From Pyxidicoccus caerfyrddinensis (GTDB lineage Bacteria > Myxococcota > Myxococcia > Myxococcales > Myxococcaceae), in the NCBI RefSeq assembly GCF_010894405.1, contig NZ_JAAIYA010000024.1, positions 81,876 through 145,875 of the forward strand: 64,000 nucleotides of DNA, written 5' to 3'. Shown here piece after piece: positions 29,693 to 39,855 of the stretch. A program made the position numbers and the translations under genes. Under the pieces are notes generated by a model that did no database searches, was not told the origin of the DNA, and saw only the letters and a program-made list of their open reading frames with translations. The number at the start of each line of letters is the position of its first letter. Within the stretch, counting starts at the first letter, position 1.

Positions 29693-30916
29693 CGTAGGTT
29701 CCAGGACCCGCTTCCGTTCGAGGAGTTGTCGCATGACGACGCGCTCGTACTGCTGGAGGTCGTCCGTGAGCTCGCCCATCTCCGGGAGCTCGACGACATC
29801 ATGGCGCTGGTGCGTCGTGCCGCCCGCCAGCTGAGTGGCGCGGACGGTGTCACCTTCGTGCTGCGCGAGGGGGACTTCGTCCACTACGCGGACGAAGAGG
29901 CCATCACCCCGCTGTGGAAGGGCCGCCGCTTCCCCATCCACGCGTGCATCTCCGGCTGGGTGATGCTCCACCGCACGCCGGCCATCATCGAGGACATCTA
30001 CGCCGACGAGCGCATCCCCTCCGACGCGTACCGCTCCACCTTCGTGAAGAGCCTGGCCATGGTGCCCATCCGCCGCGCGGAGCCCATTGGCTCCATTGGC
30101 GCGTACTGGGCGGAGCGCACCGCGCCCGGAACGCGGCAGGTGGCGCTCCTGCAGGCGCTGGCGGACTCCGCCGCGGTCGCCGTGGAGAACGGGCGGCTCT
30201 ATGCGGCGGAGCGCGCCGCGCGACAGGCCGCGGAGGCCGAGACGCGGCTGCGCAAGGAATTGCTGGCCATGGTGTCCCACGATTTGCGCAACCCGCTGGG
30301 CGTCATCACCATGACGACGTCGCTGCTGGCCCCGCTGCTGGCCCCACTCAACGGGCGCGCGCGCAACCACCTGGACACCCTCAACCGCTCGGCGCTGCGC
30401 ATGGACCGACTCATCCATGACCTGCTGGACTTCGCGGCCATCGAAGCCGGCTCCTTCCGGCTGGCGCCCGTGCCGCTGGCGATTACGACGCTGATGGAGC
30501 AGGCCGCGGAGCTGGGGCCGCTGGCGCACGAGCGCGGCATCGGCCTGGAGCTGAGGCCGCCCGAGCGGGACATCGCCGTGCGGTGCGACCCGGACCGCAT
30601 CCACCAGGTGTTCTCCAACCTGGTCGGCAACGCCGTGCGCTACACGCCGGCGGGAGGCCTCATCCAGCTCGCGGCCACCATCCGGGAGAGCCAGGTGGAA
30701 CTGAGCGTGTCGGACACCGGCACGGGCATCGCCCCGGACGTATTGCCCGTCCTGTTCGACCGCGTCCAGCGGCCGCCCGCGCGCGTGCCCGGCAGCGGCG
30801 TGGGGCTGGGACTCTCCATCACCCGCGGCATCGTCGAGGCGCACGGCGGCTCGCTCCGGGTGGTGAGCGAGGTCGGCAGGGGCACCACGTTCCTGTTCAC
30901 CCTGCCCATGGCCTGA
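29690..30916 (+). CDS. GAF-domain sensor histidine kinase
   Basis: A soluble histidine kinase of about 408 residues, starting at TTG 29690 (or 420 residues from ATG 29654). An N-terminal GAF domain (ELDDIMALVRRAARQLSGADGVTFVLREGD ... GSIGAYWAE) is followed by the HisKA helix with LLAMVSHDLRNPLGVI (phospho-His), the N-box HQVFSNLVGNAVRYTPAGG, and the G boxes SDTGTGIAPDVLPVLFDR and GVGLGLSITRGIVEAHGG. No membrane segment is present, so the GAF domain should sense a cytoplasmic signal. It has no adjacent response regulator. A small hairpin and then the palindrome array follow its stop. Confidence 0.9.
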   Translation: MRRFQDPLPFEELSHDDALVLLEVVRELAHLRELDDIMALVRRAARQLSGADGVTFVLREGDFVHYADEEAITPLWKGRRFPIHACISGWVMLHRTPAIIEDIYADERIPSDAYRSTFVKSLAMVPIRRAEPIGSIGAYWAERTAPGTRQVALLQALADSAAVAVENGRLYAAERAARQAAEAETRLRKELLAMVSHDLRNPLGVITMTTSLLAPLLAPLNGRARNHLDTLNRSALRMDRLIHDLLDFAAIEAGSFRLAPVPLAITTLMEQAAELGPLAHERGIGLELRPPERDIAVRCDPDRIHQVFSNLVGNAVRYTPAGGLIQLAATIRESQVELSVSDTGTGIAPDVLPVLFDRVQRPPARVPGSGVGLGLSITRGIVEAHGGSLRVVSEVGRGTTFLFTLPMA

Positions 30917-30918
30917 AG

Positions 30919-30947
30919 GGGCACGGCGAGCCACCTCGCGAGTGCCC
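30919..30947 (+). terminator. Hairpin directly after the histidine kinase stop
   Basis: Stem GGGCAC/GTGCCC (30919-30924 with 30942-30947) encloses GCGAG-CCAC-CTCGC (30926-30939), starting three bases after the TGA. There is no U-tract. Its inner sequence GAGCCACCTCGC recurs in each spacer of the palindrome array just downstream. Confidence 0.45.
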
Positions 30948-30971
30948 GCCGCGCCCTCCTTGGGAGCCCCT

Positions 30972-31295
30972 ACTTCTGCACGTGCAGAAGCAGGGCCCCG
31001 GAGCCACCTCGCCGGACCCCTCACTTCTGCACGTGCAGAAGTAAGCCCCGGAGCCACCTCGCCAGGCTCCTCACTTCTGCACGTGCAGAAGTACGCCCCC
31101 GGAGCCACCTCGCCGGACCCCTCACTTCTGCACGTGCAGAAGTAAGCCCCGGAGCCACCTCGCCAGGCTCCTCACTTCTGCACGTGCAGAAGTACGCCCC
31201 CGGAGCCACCTCGCCAGGCTCCTCACTTCTGCACGTGCAGAAGTAGAGCCCCAGAGCCACCTCGCCGGACCCCTCACTTCTGCACGTGCAGAAGT
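30972..31295. repeat. Array of seven 20-bp palindromes with 50/51-bp period
   Basis: Seven copies of the palindrome ACTTCTGCACGTGCAGAAGT start at 30972, 31023, 31073, 31124, 31174, 31225 and 31276. The first differs only in its last base. Intervals are 51, 50, 51, 50, 51 and 51 bp, about five helical turns, so all copies face roughly the same side of the DNA. The 30-31 bp between palindromes is also conserved (core GGAGCCACCTCGCC) and occurs in a few variants that form a higher-order dimer repeat. It is not CRISPR-like because the spacers are repeats. The array ends 203 bp before the next gene; 31296-31498 has no further palindrome. Plausible roles are an operator or centromere-like protein array, or a run of RNA hairpins. 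Confidence 0.9.
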
Positions 31296-31498
31296 AGAGC
31301 GCCTGGGCACAGCCGCCACGCTCGAAGATGCAGAACGGCGGCCAACCGTCTCGCGAATGAGATGACACGACGCGCTGCTGGACGCAGCGCTGCCCGGCAT
31401 GACGCGTAAACATCCTCAATCACGGGCTTTCAGCGCTGGCCCGGTGCCTGCTCTCGCCTGCTGCGTCGCAATCACGCGGCACATCAGAGAAAGCACCC

Positions 31499-32494
31499 AT
31501 GGAACACCTCAACGGCAACACCCCCGCGCGCTCGCCTGACCTGACGCTGGAGCAGGTGCACAAGCGCATCCTGACGCTCATCGAGAAGGGCCACCGGAAC
31601 GGCCATCAGATTGGCCGGCTCTACAACTACGTCATCGACAGCGAGCTGGCGCAGAAGGGCGGCTTCAAGGATGCACAGGACTTCTTCAAGCAGCGCGTCA
31701 AGGTGGTCAGCCAGGCCGTGCTGTCGCTGAACGGCGCGGTAGCCCGCTCCTTCACCGAGGACGTGGCGGTGAAGTACGGCATGCGCAACCTCTATACGCT
31801 CCTGGCGTACGCGAAGCTGGAAGGCCTCACGGTGGAGCAGAGCGACCCGGGCGACCTGCCCATCGCGGTGCCACAGAAGGATGGAGTGGTGCAGTCCAAG
31901 CCCTTCGCGGACTGCTCCGTGGAGGACTTGCAGAGCGCGATGAGGCACAAGCGAGCGCCGCCCCAGTCGCTGCCGGAAGCCGACGCGGCCCGCGTGCAGC
32001 ACTACCGCGACAACCTCCAGCGGCACTTCACCGACCGGCTCAGCATCCGGGTGGACGCGCGCAACCACCTGGGCGAGCTCTTCATCACCCTGCGAGACAT
32101 CCCGGAGAAGGAGATGAAGCGGCTGGCCGCGGCATTGGTGGACGAGCCCACCCATGCCCTCATTGCGCCCGAAGCACGCGGTGCGGAGCGCAACGACGCC
32201 CCCACCCCTGCGGCGCCTACCGCGGCGCCAGCCCAGGACATGGCTCACAACGACAACATCGCCGTCCCGGCCAGCCCGGCGGCGCAGCTGCAGGGCGCGG
32301 GGAATGACGCCCCCCACATTCCGAATGTCCCCGCCGCGAAGGAGTACCCGGCGGTCGTCGCTCCCGTGGTGAAGGCCCAGGGCCCCGAGGAGCGCGGCCC
32401 CAGCACTCCCGTGCCCGTCGCTCCGAGCCAGGGCGGGCCGAGCAACAAGACGCAGGGACTGGGCGGCCTTTTCCGGCGCATGACGGGTGGGTAG
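31499..32494 (+). CDS. Uncharacterised protein downstream of the palindrome array
   Basis: A 331-residue protein not recognised. The N-terminal 220 residues are helical and charged (LTLEQVHKRILTLIEKGHRNGHQIGRLYNYVIDSELAQK, then FFKQRVKVVSQAVLSLNGAVARSF and KYGMRNLYTLLAYAKLEGL); the last stretch could be a helix-turn-helix. The C-terminal 110 residues are Ala/Pro-rich and disordered, ending TQGLGGLFRRMTGG. No signal peptide or membrane segment. It is the first gene after the palindrome array, so DNA binding or autoregulation through the array is an untested idea. A strong hairpin terminator follows at 32536. Confidence 0.75.
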   Translation: MEHLNGNTPARSPDLTLEQVHKRILTLIEKGHRNGHQIGRLYNYVIDSELAQKGGFKDAQDFFKQRVKVVSQAVLSLNGAVARSFTEDVAVKYGMRNLYTLLAYAKLEGLTVEQSDPGDLPIAVPQKDGVVQSKPFADCSVEDLQSAMRHKRAPPQSLPEADAARVQHYRDNLQRHFTDRLSIRVDARNHLGELFITLRDIPEKEMKRLAAALVDEPTHALIAPEARGAERNDAPTPAAPTAAPAQDMAHNDNIAVPASPAAQLQGAGNDAPHIPNVPAAKEYPAVVAPVVKAQGPEERGPSTPVPVAPSQGGPSNKTQGLGGLFRRMTGG

Positions 32495-32535
32495 ACCAAC
32501 GCCAGTGCTGACGACAGACAGCACCTGCATCGAGA

Positions 32536-32570
32536 CGTACCCCTGACACCCTCAGCGTGTCAGGGGCACG
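32536..32570. terminator. Bidirectional terminator hairpin
   Basis: A perfect 10-bp stem CCCCTGACAC/GTGTCAGGGG (32540-32549 with 32557-32566) is extended by CGT/ACG across one mismatch (32536-32570), with a 7-base loop. It lies between two convergent genes (stops at 32494 and 32624). No long U-tract on either strand. Confidence 0.7.
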
Positions 32571-32623
32571 TCCATCTGTACCCAGCGCCGTGCGCCTACG
32601 CCTACGGAAAGTGGCGCCGCGAG

Positions 32624-34573
32624 TCAGTGAGACTCCAAACGCTCCACCGGCTGCCGCGGCAGGCTCACGACGAAGGTGGTGCCCTGCCCGGGAGCAGACT
32701 CCACCTCGATGTGGCCCTGGTGCGCCTCGACAATCGACCTCACGATGAAGAGGCCGAGCCCCACGCTGCGGCCCGTCCGGTCCGCAGCGTCGCTGCCCCG
32801 CTGGAGGGGCTGGAAGAGCGTCGGGAGCTGCTCGTGCGGGATGGGCGTGCCCTCGTTGTGCACGCGGAGCGTCACCTGCCCGCCGTCACCCTCGGTGGAG
32901 ACCTGGACGGGCCTCCCGGGCTCGCCGTACTTCACGGCGTTCGTCACCAGGTTCTGGATGACCTGGGAGAGACGGTCCGCGTCCCACAGGCCCTGTCCGT
33001 TGCCGCTCGCCCGGACCTCCAGCCTGACGGAAGGATGGGCCGCTTCCACCTCGTCCGCCACGACCCGGCTGAGCGCGTGGAGGTCCGTGGGGGCGCGCGC
33101 GATTCGGATGCCGCCGCCGAGCCGTGCCTGGGTGAAGTCCAGCAGGTCGTTCACCATTCGCACCGTCCGTGCGGCGGACGACTCGATGCGCGCCGTCACC
33201 CTGCGGGCGCTCGCATCCAGGTCGTCTCGCTGATTCAGCCGGGCGGCCCCCAGCAGGATGGCGCTCAGGGGGTTGCGCAGGTCGTGGCTCACGATGCCGA
33301 TGAGCTGCTGCTCGACCTCCGCTTGCCGCTGCTGCTGCTGGATGTATCGCTCGCGCTCCTTCTCCAGCGCCCGCTGGAGCGTGATGTCCTGGAGGAGTGC
33401 GACGTAGCCCTGCACCGGCTTGCCCGGCTCCTGTTGCGCGATGAAGGTCATCTTCACGTCACGGGTGCCACCCAGACGGTAGGGCACATCGTGCTGCTCG
33501 AACGAGAAGCTCTCTCCACTCAGCCCCCGCTTCACGTAGGGGCCGAGCACGGCATACGCCGCCTCCCCGATGACGTCCCGGAGCTTCCGGCCGCGCAGGT
33601 CGTCTTGCGATATCCCGAACCAGTCCTCGTACGACTTGTTGACCCGGCCGTAGCGCTCGTCCACGGTGACGAACGACACGAGGACGGGGATGGCGTCGAG
33701 CAGGACGCGCAGCTCCGCCTCGCTGGCGCGGACCTGGGCCGCGAGGCGCTCTCTGTGCAGTCGTGCCTGGTTCTGCTCGGTGACGTCACGGAAGACGAGC
33801 ACGGCGCCGACGAGTTCGCTCGCTCCAGCGCGGATGGGGGCCGCGCTGTCATCGATGGGAACTTCCGAGCCGTCCTTGCGGATGAGCAACGTCGGGGTGG
33901 CGGGCCCCTGGCTGGTGCCGAGCGCAAGTGCCCGGCTGACGGGGTTCTCCATGGGGGTCCGGGACGAGGCGTCGATGAGGCGGACGACCTCCGTCACAGG
34001 CCGCTGTCGGGCGTCGGCGTCACTCCAGCCGGTGACGCGAGCGGCCACGGGGTTGAGGAAGGTGATGAGCCCGGCCCGGTCCGTGGTGATGACGGCATCG
34101 CCGATGCTGGAGAGCGTCGTGGCCAGGTACGCCTCGCGCTCGCGCAGCCGCTGGCCCTGCTCGCGGATGCGCAGGAGGCTGGCCACCCGGGCGAGCAGCT
34201 CCGCGTCGTCGTACGGCTTGGCGACGTAGTCGCTGGCCCCCGCCTGGAGCCCCTCCGTGAAGTCCGCGTGGGCTCCGCGAGAGGACACCATCAGGATGGG
34301 GAGCGTGACGTCATCGTAGAGGTCGCGCACGTAGCGGCACGCGTCCAGGCCGGAGACGCCCGGCAGCTCCCAGTCCAGCAGCAGCGCGTCGGGCGGCGGC
34401 CCATCGGCGAGCCGCTCCAGCATCTCCTCCGCGTCGCGGAAGCTCTCGACCGCGTAGCGCTTCGTGAGGAGCTGGCGGGCTCGCTCCAGTTGCATGGGGC
34501 TGTCGTCGACCACCCACACCCGCGAGGAACCCACCGCGCGAGGGGGAGCAGCCTCGGGTCCTGGGCCGGGCAT
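32624..34573 (-). CDS. Response-regulator/PAS/histidine kinase hybrid
   Basis: A 649-residue soluble hybrid kinase. The N-terminal receiver domain is SSRVWVVDDSPMQLERARQLL ... DALLLDWELPGVSG (phospho-Asp in LLLDW) ... ASDYVAKPYDD (switch Lys). Two PAS domains follow (TTLSSIGDAVITTDRAGLITFLNP, and LLDAIPVLVSFVTVDERYGRVNKSYEDWFG with a PAC segment). HisKA carries IGIVSHDLRNPLSAIL, then the N-box VIQNLVTNAVKYGEPG and GRSVGLGLFIVRSIVEAHQG. A receiver at the front means it is itself phosphorylated by another kinase and then signals onward. The start at 34573 (MPGPGPEAAPP) is the first ATG before the receiver; the open frame further upstream is antisense to the next kinase. Confidence 0.9.
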   Translation of the reverse strand: MPGPGPEAAPPRAVGSSRVWVVDDSPMQLERARQLLTKRYAVESFRDAEEMLERLADGPPPDALLLDWELPGVSGLDACRYVRDLYDDVTLPILMVSSRGAHADFTEGLQAGASDYVAKPYDDAELLARVASLLRIREQGQRLREREAYLATTLSSIGDAVITTDRAGLITFLNPVAARVTGWSDADARQRPVTEVVRLIDASSRTPMENPVSRALALGTSQGPATPTLLIRKDGSEVPIDDSAAPIRAGASELVGAVLVFRDVTEQNQARLHRERLAAQVRASEAELRVLLDAIPVLVSFVTVDERYGRVNKSYEDWFGISQDDLRGRKLRDVIGEAAYAVLGPYVKRGLSGESFSFEQHDVPYRLGGTRDVKMTFIAQQEPGKPVQGYVALLQDITLQRALEKERERYIQQQQRQAEVEQQLIGIVSHDLRNPLSAILLGAARLNQRDDLDASARRVTARIESSAARTVRMVNDLLDFTQARLGGGIRIARAPTDLHALSRVVADEVEAAHPSVRLEVRASGNGQGLWDADRLSQVIQNLVTNAVKYGEPGRPVQVSTEGDGGQVTLRVHNEGTPIPHEQLPTLFQPLQRGSDAADRTGRSVGLGLFIVRSIVEAHQGHIEVESAPGQGTTFVVSLPRQPVERLESH

Positions 34574-34891
34574 GGGCGCGCTCAAGGGGAGGGACGAAAG
34601 GGGGCCAGCGCAGGGACGGCGTTCCGGCCATCCCCGGTGAGGGCCGAGGCTACCCCATAAGCCGGGTAGGCAGTCGAGTTCGAGAGGCGGGACGCAGGGC
34701 GCTCCATGCTGGGAGCGGGTGGGCGAGCCCTCCTGCGTTCGGCACGCGGCTCGACATAACAGGAAACGTGTCGGGATGGCGCGGTCCCCGGCTGGCGGCG
34801 AGCGCCCATCCCCACGCCCGGAGAGCCTCCAGCCAGGCGTGGGGCACCAGCCCGGACAGGGCCCGCTCCCCCGTCCGGGCGGCCCGCCAGG
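34574..34891. promoter_or_regulatory. Divergent intergenic region between two histidine kinase genes
   Basis: About 318 bp between divergently transcribed kinases, presumably holding both promoters. The one clear structure is a perfect 8-bp inverted repeat, GCCCGGAC/GTCCGGGC (34850-34857 and 34873-34880), 11 bases before the GTG at 34892; in the transcript it would form a 5' leader hairpin. No sigma-54 site or gene was recognised. Confidence 0.4.
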
Positions 34892-36592
34892 GTGATTCAT
34901 AGGTTGAAGGGCCGAAGCCAGGGGGCGGGCGTGGACGAAACACGACAGCTGCGTCTCTGGCGCAGGGCGGGAAGGCTGCCTCGAGTCGCCGTGGCGCTGG
35001 TGATGCCCCTCTGCACGGTGGTGCTCGCGGGCTGGGTGCTCCAGGGCGAGGACGTGCTCTCGCCCCCCGGCGTGCCCCCCATGGTGCCCGCCTCCGCGAC
35101 ATGCCTGATGCTCGCGGCGGTGGCCACCACGTGGCTGCTGAGGGGAAGCCCCACCCGCCACTGGCTGGCGGGAATCGCCGCGGCGCTGGTGACGGCGGCG
35201 GGCCTCTTCACGCTCGTGTCGTACGTCTGGCGCCCGGTGGGCGTGGAGCTGTCCGGCATGCTGTCCGGTCGCCGCATGTCGCCCCACACGGCGTCGGCGC
35301 TGACGCTGCTCGGGCTGTCGCTGCTCACCGTGGACCGCAGGGGCCGGTGGGGCACGGCCCGCTCCCAGCTCCTCGCGCTGGCCGCCATGCTCATGCCCCT
35401 GACGGTGTTGCTGGGCTACGCCTTCGCGGAGCACCGCATCTACCGCCTGGGCGGCGGCAACATCGGCGCCGCCCCGCACAACGCGGCGGCGCAGCTGCTG
35501 CTGGCGCTGGGCATCCTCTTCCTCCGTCCGGACCAGGGGCCCGTGGCGACGGTGACGTCGGTGGCGGCGGGCGGCGTCATGGCGCGCCGGCTGCTCTTCG
35601 CGGGCCTGCTGCCGCTGGTGGTGGGCGTGTTGGTGGACCTGGGCGCGCGGCGGGGCTTCGTGGAAGCGCGGCTGGCGTGGCCCCTCTTCGCGATGGCGAT
35701 GATGCTGGCCCTGACCACGGTGGTGTGGCGGGCGGCGGGAGAGAGCAACCGCCTGCACCAGGAGCAGGTCCGCGCGTGGAGGCAGGCGGGCGAGGAGGCG
35801 GCGCAGCAGCGCCGGCTGGCGGTGGAGAACGCGCGGCTGGCCCGGGCCGCCGAGGCCGCGGCGCGCGAGCGGGAGGATGTGCTGGCCATCGTCTCGCACG
35901 ACTTGAAGAACCCGCTGGCCACGGTGCGGCTGAGCGCCGCGGTGCTCCAGCAGAAGCTTTTGCGGCTGCCCGGCGGCGAGGGGCTGGCGGGCCGGGTGGC
36001 CGCCATGGACCGGGCCGCGGTGCACATGCTCGGCCTCATCACCGAGCTTCTGGACGCGGCCCGCCTGGACGCGGGCCAGCCGCTGGCGGTGAAGCCCCGG
36101 CCGGAGCCGGTGGGCGAGCTCCTCGGCGAGGCGCTCGCCCTGGTTGAGCCCCAGGCCACGCGCGCGGGGCTCCGGCTGGAGCAGCACCTGGCCCCGGGGC
36201 TGATGGCGCTGTGCGACCGCGAGCGCATCCTCCAGGTGCTGGCCAACCTGCTGGGCAACGCGGTGAAGTTCACCCCCGCGGGTGGCACGGTGACGGTGGA
36301 GGCCCGCTCCGAGGCGGGCGAGGTGCGCGTGGCCGTGCGGGACACCGGCCCGGGCATCCCCGAGCACGAGCAGCCCCGCCTCTTCGTGCGCTACTGGCAG
36401 GCCCGGGGCACCGCGCACCGGGGCAGCGGCCTGGGCCTCTACATCGCCCGGGGGCTGGTGGAGGCCCACGGCGGCCGGCTGTGGGTGGAGAGCGTCCCCG
36501 GCGCCGGCAGCACATTCACTTTCACGCTCCCGCTGCCACCCGGGCGGCGGCTCGCTCACCCCACGCTTGACAGCTCCGGGGCCGAGGTCTAA
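34892..36592 (+). CDS. Membrane-bound sensor histidine kinase
   Basis: A 566-residue kinase. Residues about 28-270 hold seven or eight hydrophobic segments (RVAVALVMPLCTVVLAGWVL, ATCLMLAAVATTWLL, WLAGIAAALVTAAGLFTLVSYVW and others), an unassigned membrane sensor. A coiled-coil linker leads to HisKA with VLAIVSHDLKNPLATV (phospho-His), the N-box LQVLANLLGNAVKFTPAGG, DTGPGIPEHEQPRLFVRYWQ and GSGLGLYIARGLVEAHGG. The start is GTG at 34892; an in-frame GTG at 34931 (VDETRQLRLW) is an equally plausible start. It ends 11 bp before serA. The partner regulator is not in the window. Confidence 0.87.
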   Translation: MIHRLKGRSQGAGVDETRQLRLWRRAGRLPRVAVALVMPLCTVVLAGWVLQGEDVLSPPGVPPMVPASATCLMLAAVATTWLLRGSPTRHWLAGIAAALVTAAGLFTLVSYVWRPVGVELSGMLSGRRMSPHTASALTLLGLSLLTVDRRGRWGTARSQLLALAAMLMPLTVLLGYAFAEHRIYRLGGGNIGAAPHNAAAQLLLALGILFLRPDQGPVATVTSVAAGGVMARRLLFAGLLPLVVGVLVDLGARRGFVEARLAWPLFAMAMMLALTTVVWRAAGESNRLHQEQVRAWRQAGEEAAQQRRLAVENARLARAAEAAAREREDVLAIVSHDLKNPLATVRLSAAVLQQKLLRLPGGEGLAGRVAAMDRAAVHMLGLITELLDAARLDAGQPLAVKPRPEPVGELLGEALALVEPQATRAGLRLEQHLAPGLMALCDRERILQVLANLLGNAVKFTPAGGTVTVEARSEAGEVRVAVRDTGPGIPEHEQPRLFVRYWQARGTAHRGSGLGLYIARGLVEAHGGRLWVESVPGAGSTFTFTLPLPPGRRLAHPTLDSSGAEV

Positions 36593-36603
36593 CGCAAAGC
36601 GCC

Positions 36604-37854
36604 ATGAACACTGCCCGGTTCCCCTCGCCCACGCGTCCCATCAGCAACACGGGCCCCTTCCGCGCCCTGCTGCTGGAGAACATCCACCCGTCCGCGGAGG
36701 AGATGCTGGCCGCCGAGGGCTTCCAGGTGGAGCGGACCTCCTCCGCCCTCAAGCCGGAGGAGCTGGCGGAGCGCCTGAGGGGCGTGCACCTCCTGGGCAT
36801 CCGCAGCAAGACGACGGTGCCGGCCTCCGCGCTGGTGCACGCGGAGGAGTTGCTGGCCATTGGCGCCTTCTGCATCGGCACCAACCAGGTGGAGCTGACG
36901 GCGGCCAACACGCACGGCATCCCCGTGTTCAACGCCCCGTTCAGCAACACGCGCAGCGTGGCGGAGATGGTGCTGGCGGAAGTCGTGGTGCTGACGCGCC
37001 AGCTCTTCGACCGCAGCCGCGAGGTGCACGCCGGCCAGTGGCGCAAGGTGGCCACCGGCAGCCGCGAGGTGCGCGGCAAGACGCTGGGCATCATCGGCTA
37101 TGGCCACATCGGCTCGCAGCTGGGCGTGCTGGCCGAGTCCTTGGGCATGCGGGTGCTGTACTACGACGTGATGACGAAGCTGCCGCTGGGCAACGCGCAG
37201 TCGGCGACCACGCTGGACGAGCTGCTGGCGGTGTCGGACTTCGTCACCCTGCACGTGCCGGCGCTGGCGTCCACGCACATGATGATGGGCGCGGAGCGGC
37301 TCGCGCGGATGAAGAAGGGCGCGTGCCTCATCAACGCCAGCCGCGGCACGGTGGTGGACATCCCCGCGCTGGCGCGGGCGCTGCGCTCCAAGCACCTGGG
37401 CGGCGCCGCGGTGGACGTCTACCCGGAGGAGCCGGAGAGCAACTCGGACGGCTTCGTCACCGAGCTGCAGGGGCTGCCCAACGTGGTGCTCACGCCGCAC
37501 ATCGGCGGCTCCACGGAAGAAGCGCAGGCGGCCATCGGCAAGGAGGTGGCCACCAGCCTGCTCAAGTTCTACCGGGCGGGCGCGACGACGGGCGCGGTGA
37601 ACTTCCCCAACGTCGAGGCGCCGCTCATCCCCGGCACGCACCGCATCCTCAACGTGCACCGCAACATCCCCGGCGTGCTCCGCGACATCAACCGCATCGT
37701 CTCGGACCTCAACGCCAACATCCACGCGCAGGTGCTCAGCACGGACGCCAACATCGGCTACCTCGTCATGGACCTGGACCAGGACGTGTCGCAGCCCGTC
37801 TGCGACGCCATCGCCGGCCTGCAGACGGACATCAAGACGCGCATCGTGTCCTGA
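36604..37854 (+). CDS. serA: D-3-phosphoglycerate dehydrogenase
   Basis: A 416-residue enzyme for the first step of serine synthesis, oxidising 3-phosphoglycerate to phosphohydroxypyruvate with NAD. The NAD fold shows GKTLGIIGYGHIGSQLGVLAESLGM, the catalytic Arg in INASRGTVVDIPALARAL, Glu in the DVYPEEPESN region and His in LTPHIGGSTEEAQ. A C-terminal ACT domain (RILNVHRNIPGVLRDINRIVSDLNANIHAQVLS) predicts feedback control by serine. Length and layout match the E. coli-type enzyme of about 410 residues. The convergent neighbour is an FAD-linked 2-hydroxyacid dehydrogenase, which may be functionally linked. Confidence 0.94.
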   Translation: MNTARFPSPTRPISNTGPFRALLLENIHPSAEEMLAAEGFQVERTSSALKPEELAERLRGVHLLGIRSKTTVPASALVHAEELLAIGAFCIGTNQVELTAANTHGIPVFNAPFSNTRSVAEMVLAEVVVLTRQLFDRSREVHAGQWRKVATGSREVRGKTLGIIGYGHIGSQLGVLAESLGMRVLYYDVMTKLPLGNAQSATTLDELLAVSDFVTLHVPALASTHMMMGAERLARMKKGACLINASRGTVVDIPALARALRSKHLGGAAVDVYPEEPESNSDGFVTELQGLPNVVLTPHIGGSTEEAQAAIGKEVATSLLKFYRAGATTGAVNFPNVEAPLIPGTHRILNVHRNIPGVLRDINRIVSDLNANIHAQVLSTDANIGYLVMDLDQDVSQPVCDAIAGLQTDIKTRIVS

Positions 37855-37867
37855 CGTCCGGTGCGCC

Positions 37868-39274
<1,407 letters not shown>

Positions 39275-39454
39275 GCCTCCAGGCGTATTGCAGGGGCCGC
39301 GCCGTGACAAGGCACAGCATGGCCCCAGGCGGCGGCTTGCGTCGGGAGGACGCCGAAAGCGCCTGGAAATGGTCAGGAAAGTCTGCTCGCTCCGTATACG
39401 AGGCGGCGCCTCCAGGCACCGGCTTCGCCACCGTCCCCCACGAGGAATTCCGCG

Positions 39455-39811
39455 ATGTTGAAGAACCGCTCCCTCCGTTTCGCCGCGCTGCTGGCCGTTT
39501 CCCTGGGGCTGGCGCCTTCCGCCTTCGCAGCGGCGGAGAGGCCGCAGTCGGACAAGCCCTACGTCTTCGAGACGGTGGACAGCTACCTCATCGTCGACGA
39601 CAACCGGGTCGAGGTCACCGGCATCCTCCAGGGCGAGAGCGCCCCGCGGACCTTCGTCTTCCGCGGCACCGTCAGCACGGCGGGCGCGCAGTTCTCGCGG
39701 TGCGACCGGATGGCGCTGCTCTCGATGAGCAAGCCGGGCCTCTACCTCTTCACGATGGTGCAGGCGCCCGAGACCTGGATGGCCTCCACCTGCCAGCTGA
39801 CGCGCCGCTAG
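39455..39811 (+). CDS. Small secreted protein of unknown function
   Basis: A 118-residue protein with a good signal peptide (MLKNRSLRFAALLAVSLGLAPSAFAA). The mature part is a small beta-rich domain (PYVFETVDSYLIVDDNRVEVTGILQGE, RTFVFRGTVSTAGAQFSRCDRMALLSM, PGLYLFTMVQAPETWMASTCQLTRR) with two cysteines likely to pair. No family recognised. It is followed 44 bp later by the MopE-like lipoprotein gene on the same strand; a GC-rich hairpin (39818-39839) lies in that gap. Confidence 0.75.
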   Translation: MLKNRSLRFAALLAVSLGLAPSAFAAAERPQSDKPYVFETVDSYLIVDDNRVEVTGILQGESAPRTFVFRGTVSTAGAQFSRCDRMALLSMSKPGLYLFTMVQAPETWMASTCQLTRR

Positions 39812-39855
39812 CCGCTCCCCGGCCCCTCGTCGGGCCGGGATGACGGAGTCCTCTC

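Noticed and set aside
30972..31295. CRISPR array
   Set aside because: The repeat is a perfect palindrome, spacers are conserved copies rather than unique, and no cas gene is in the window.
29369..31419. Minus-strand frames through the palindrome array with repeated peptide SARAEVRGPARWLRG-type units
   Set aside because: The peptides arise from translating the DNA repeat; the 50/51-bp period shifts frame, and there is no start with a ribosome site.
32624..36559. A minus-strand open frame of 1311 codons
   Set aside because: Only the part up to 34573 encodes the receiver-PAS-kinase protein. The rest is antisense to the plus-strand membrane kinase and has Arg/His/Gly-rich shadow composition.
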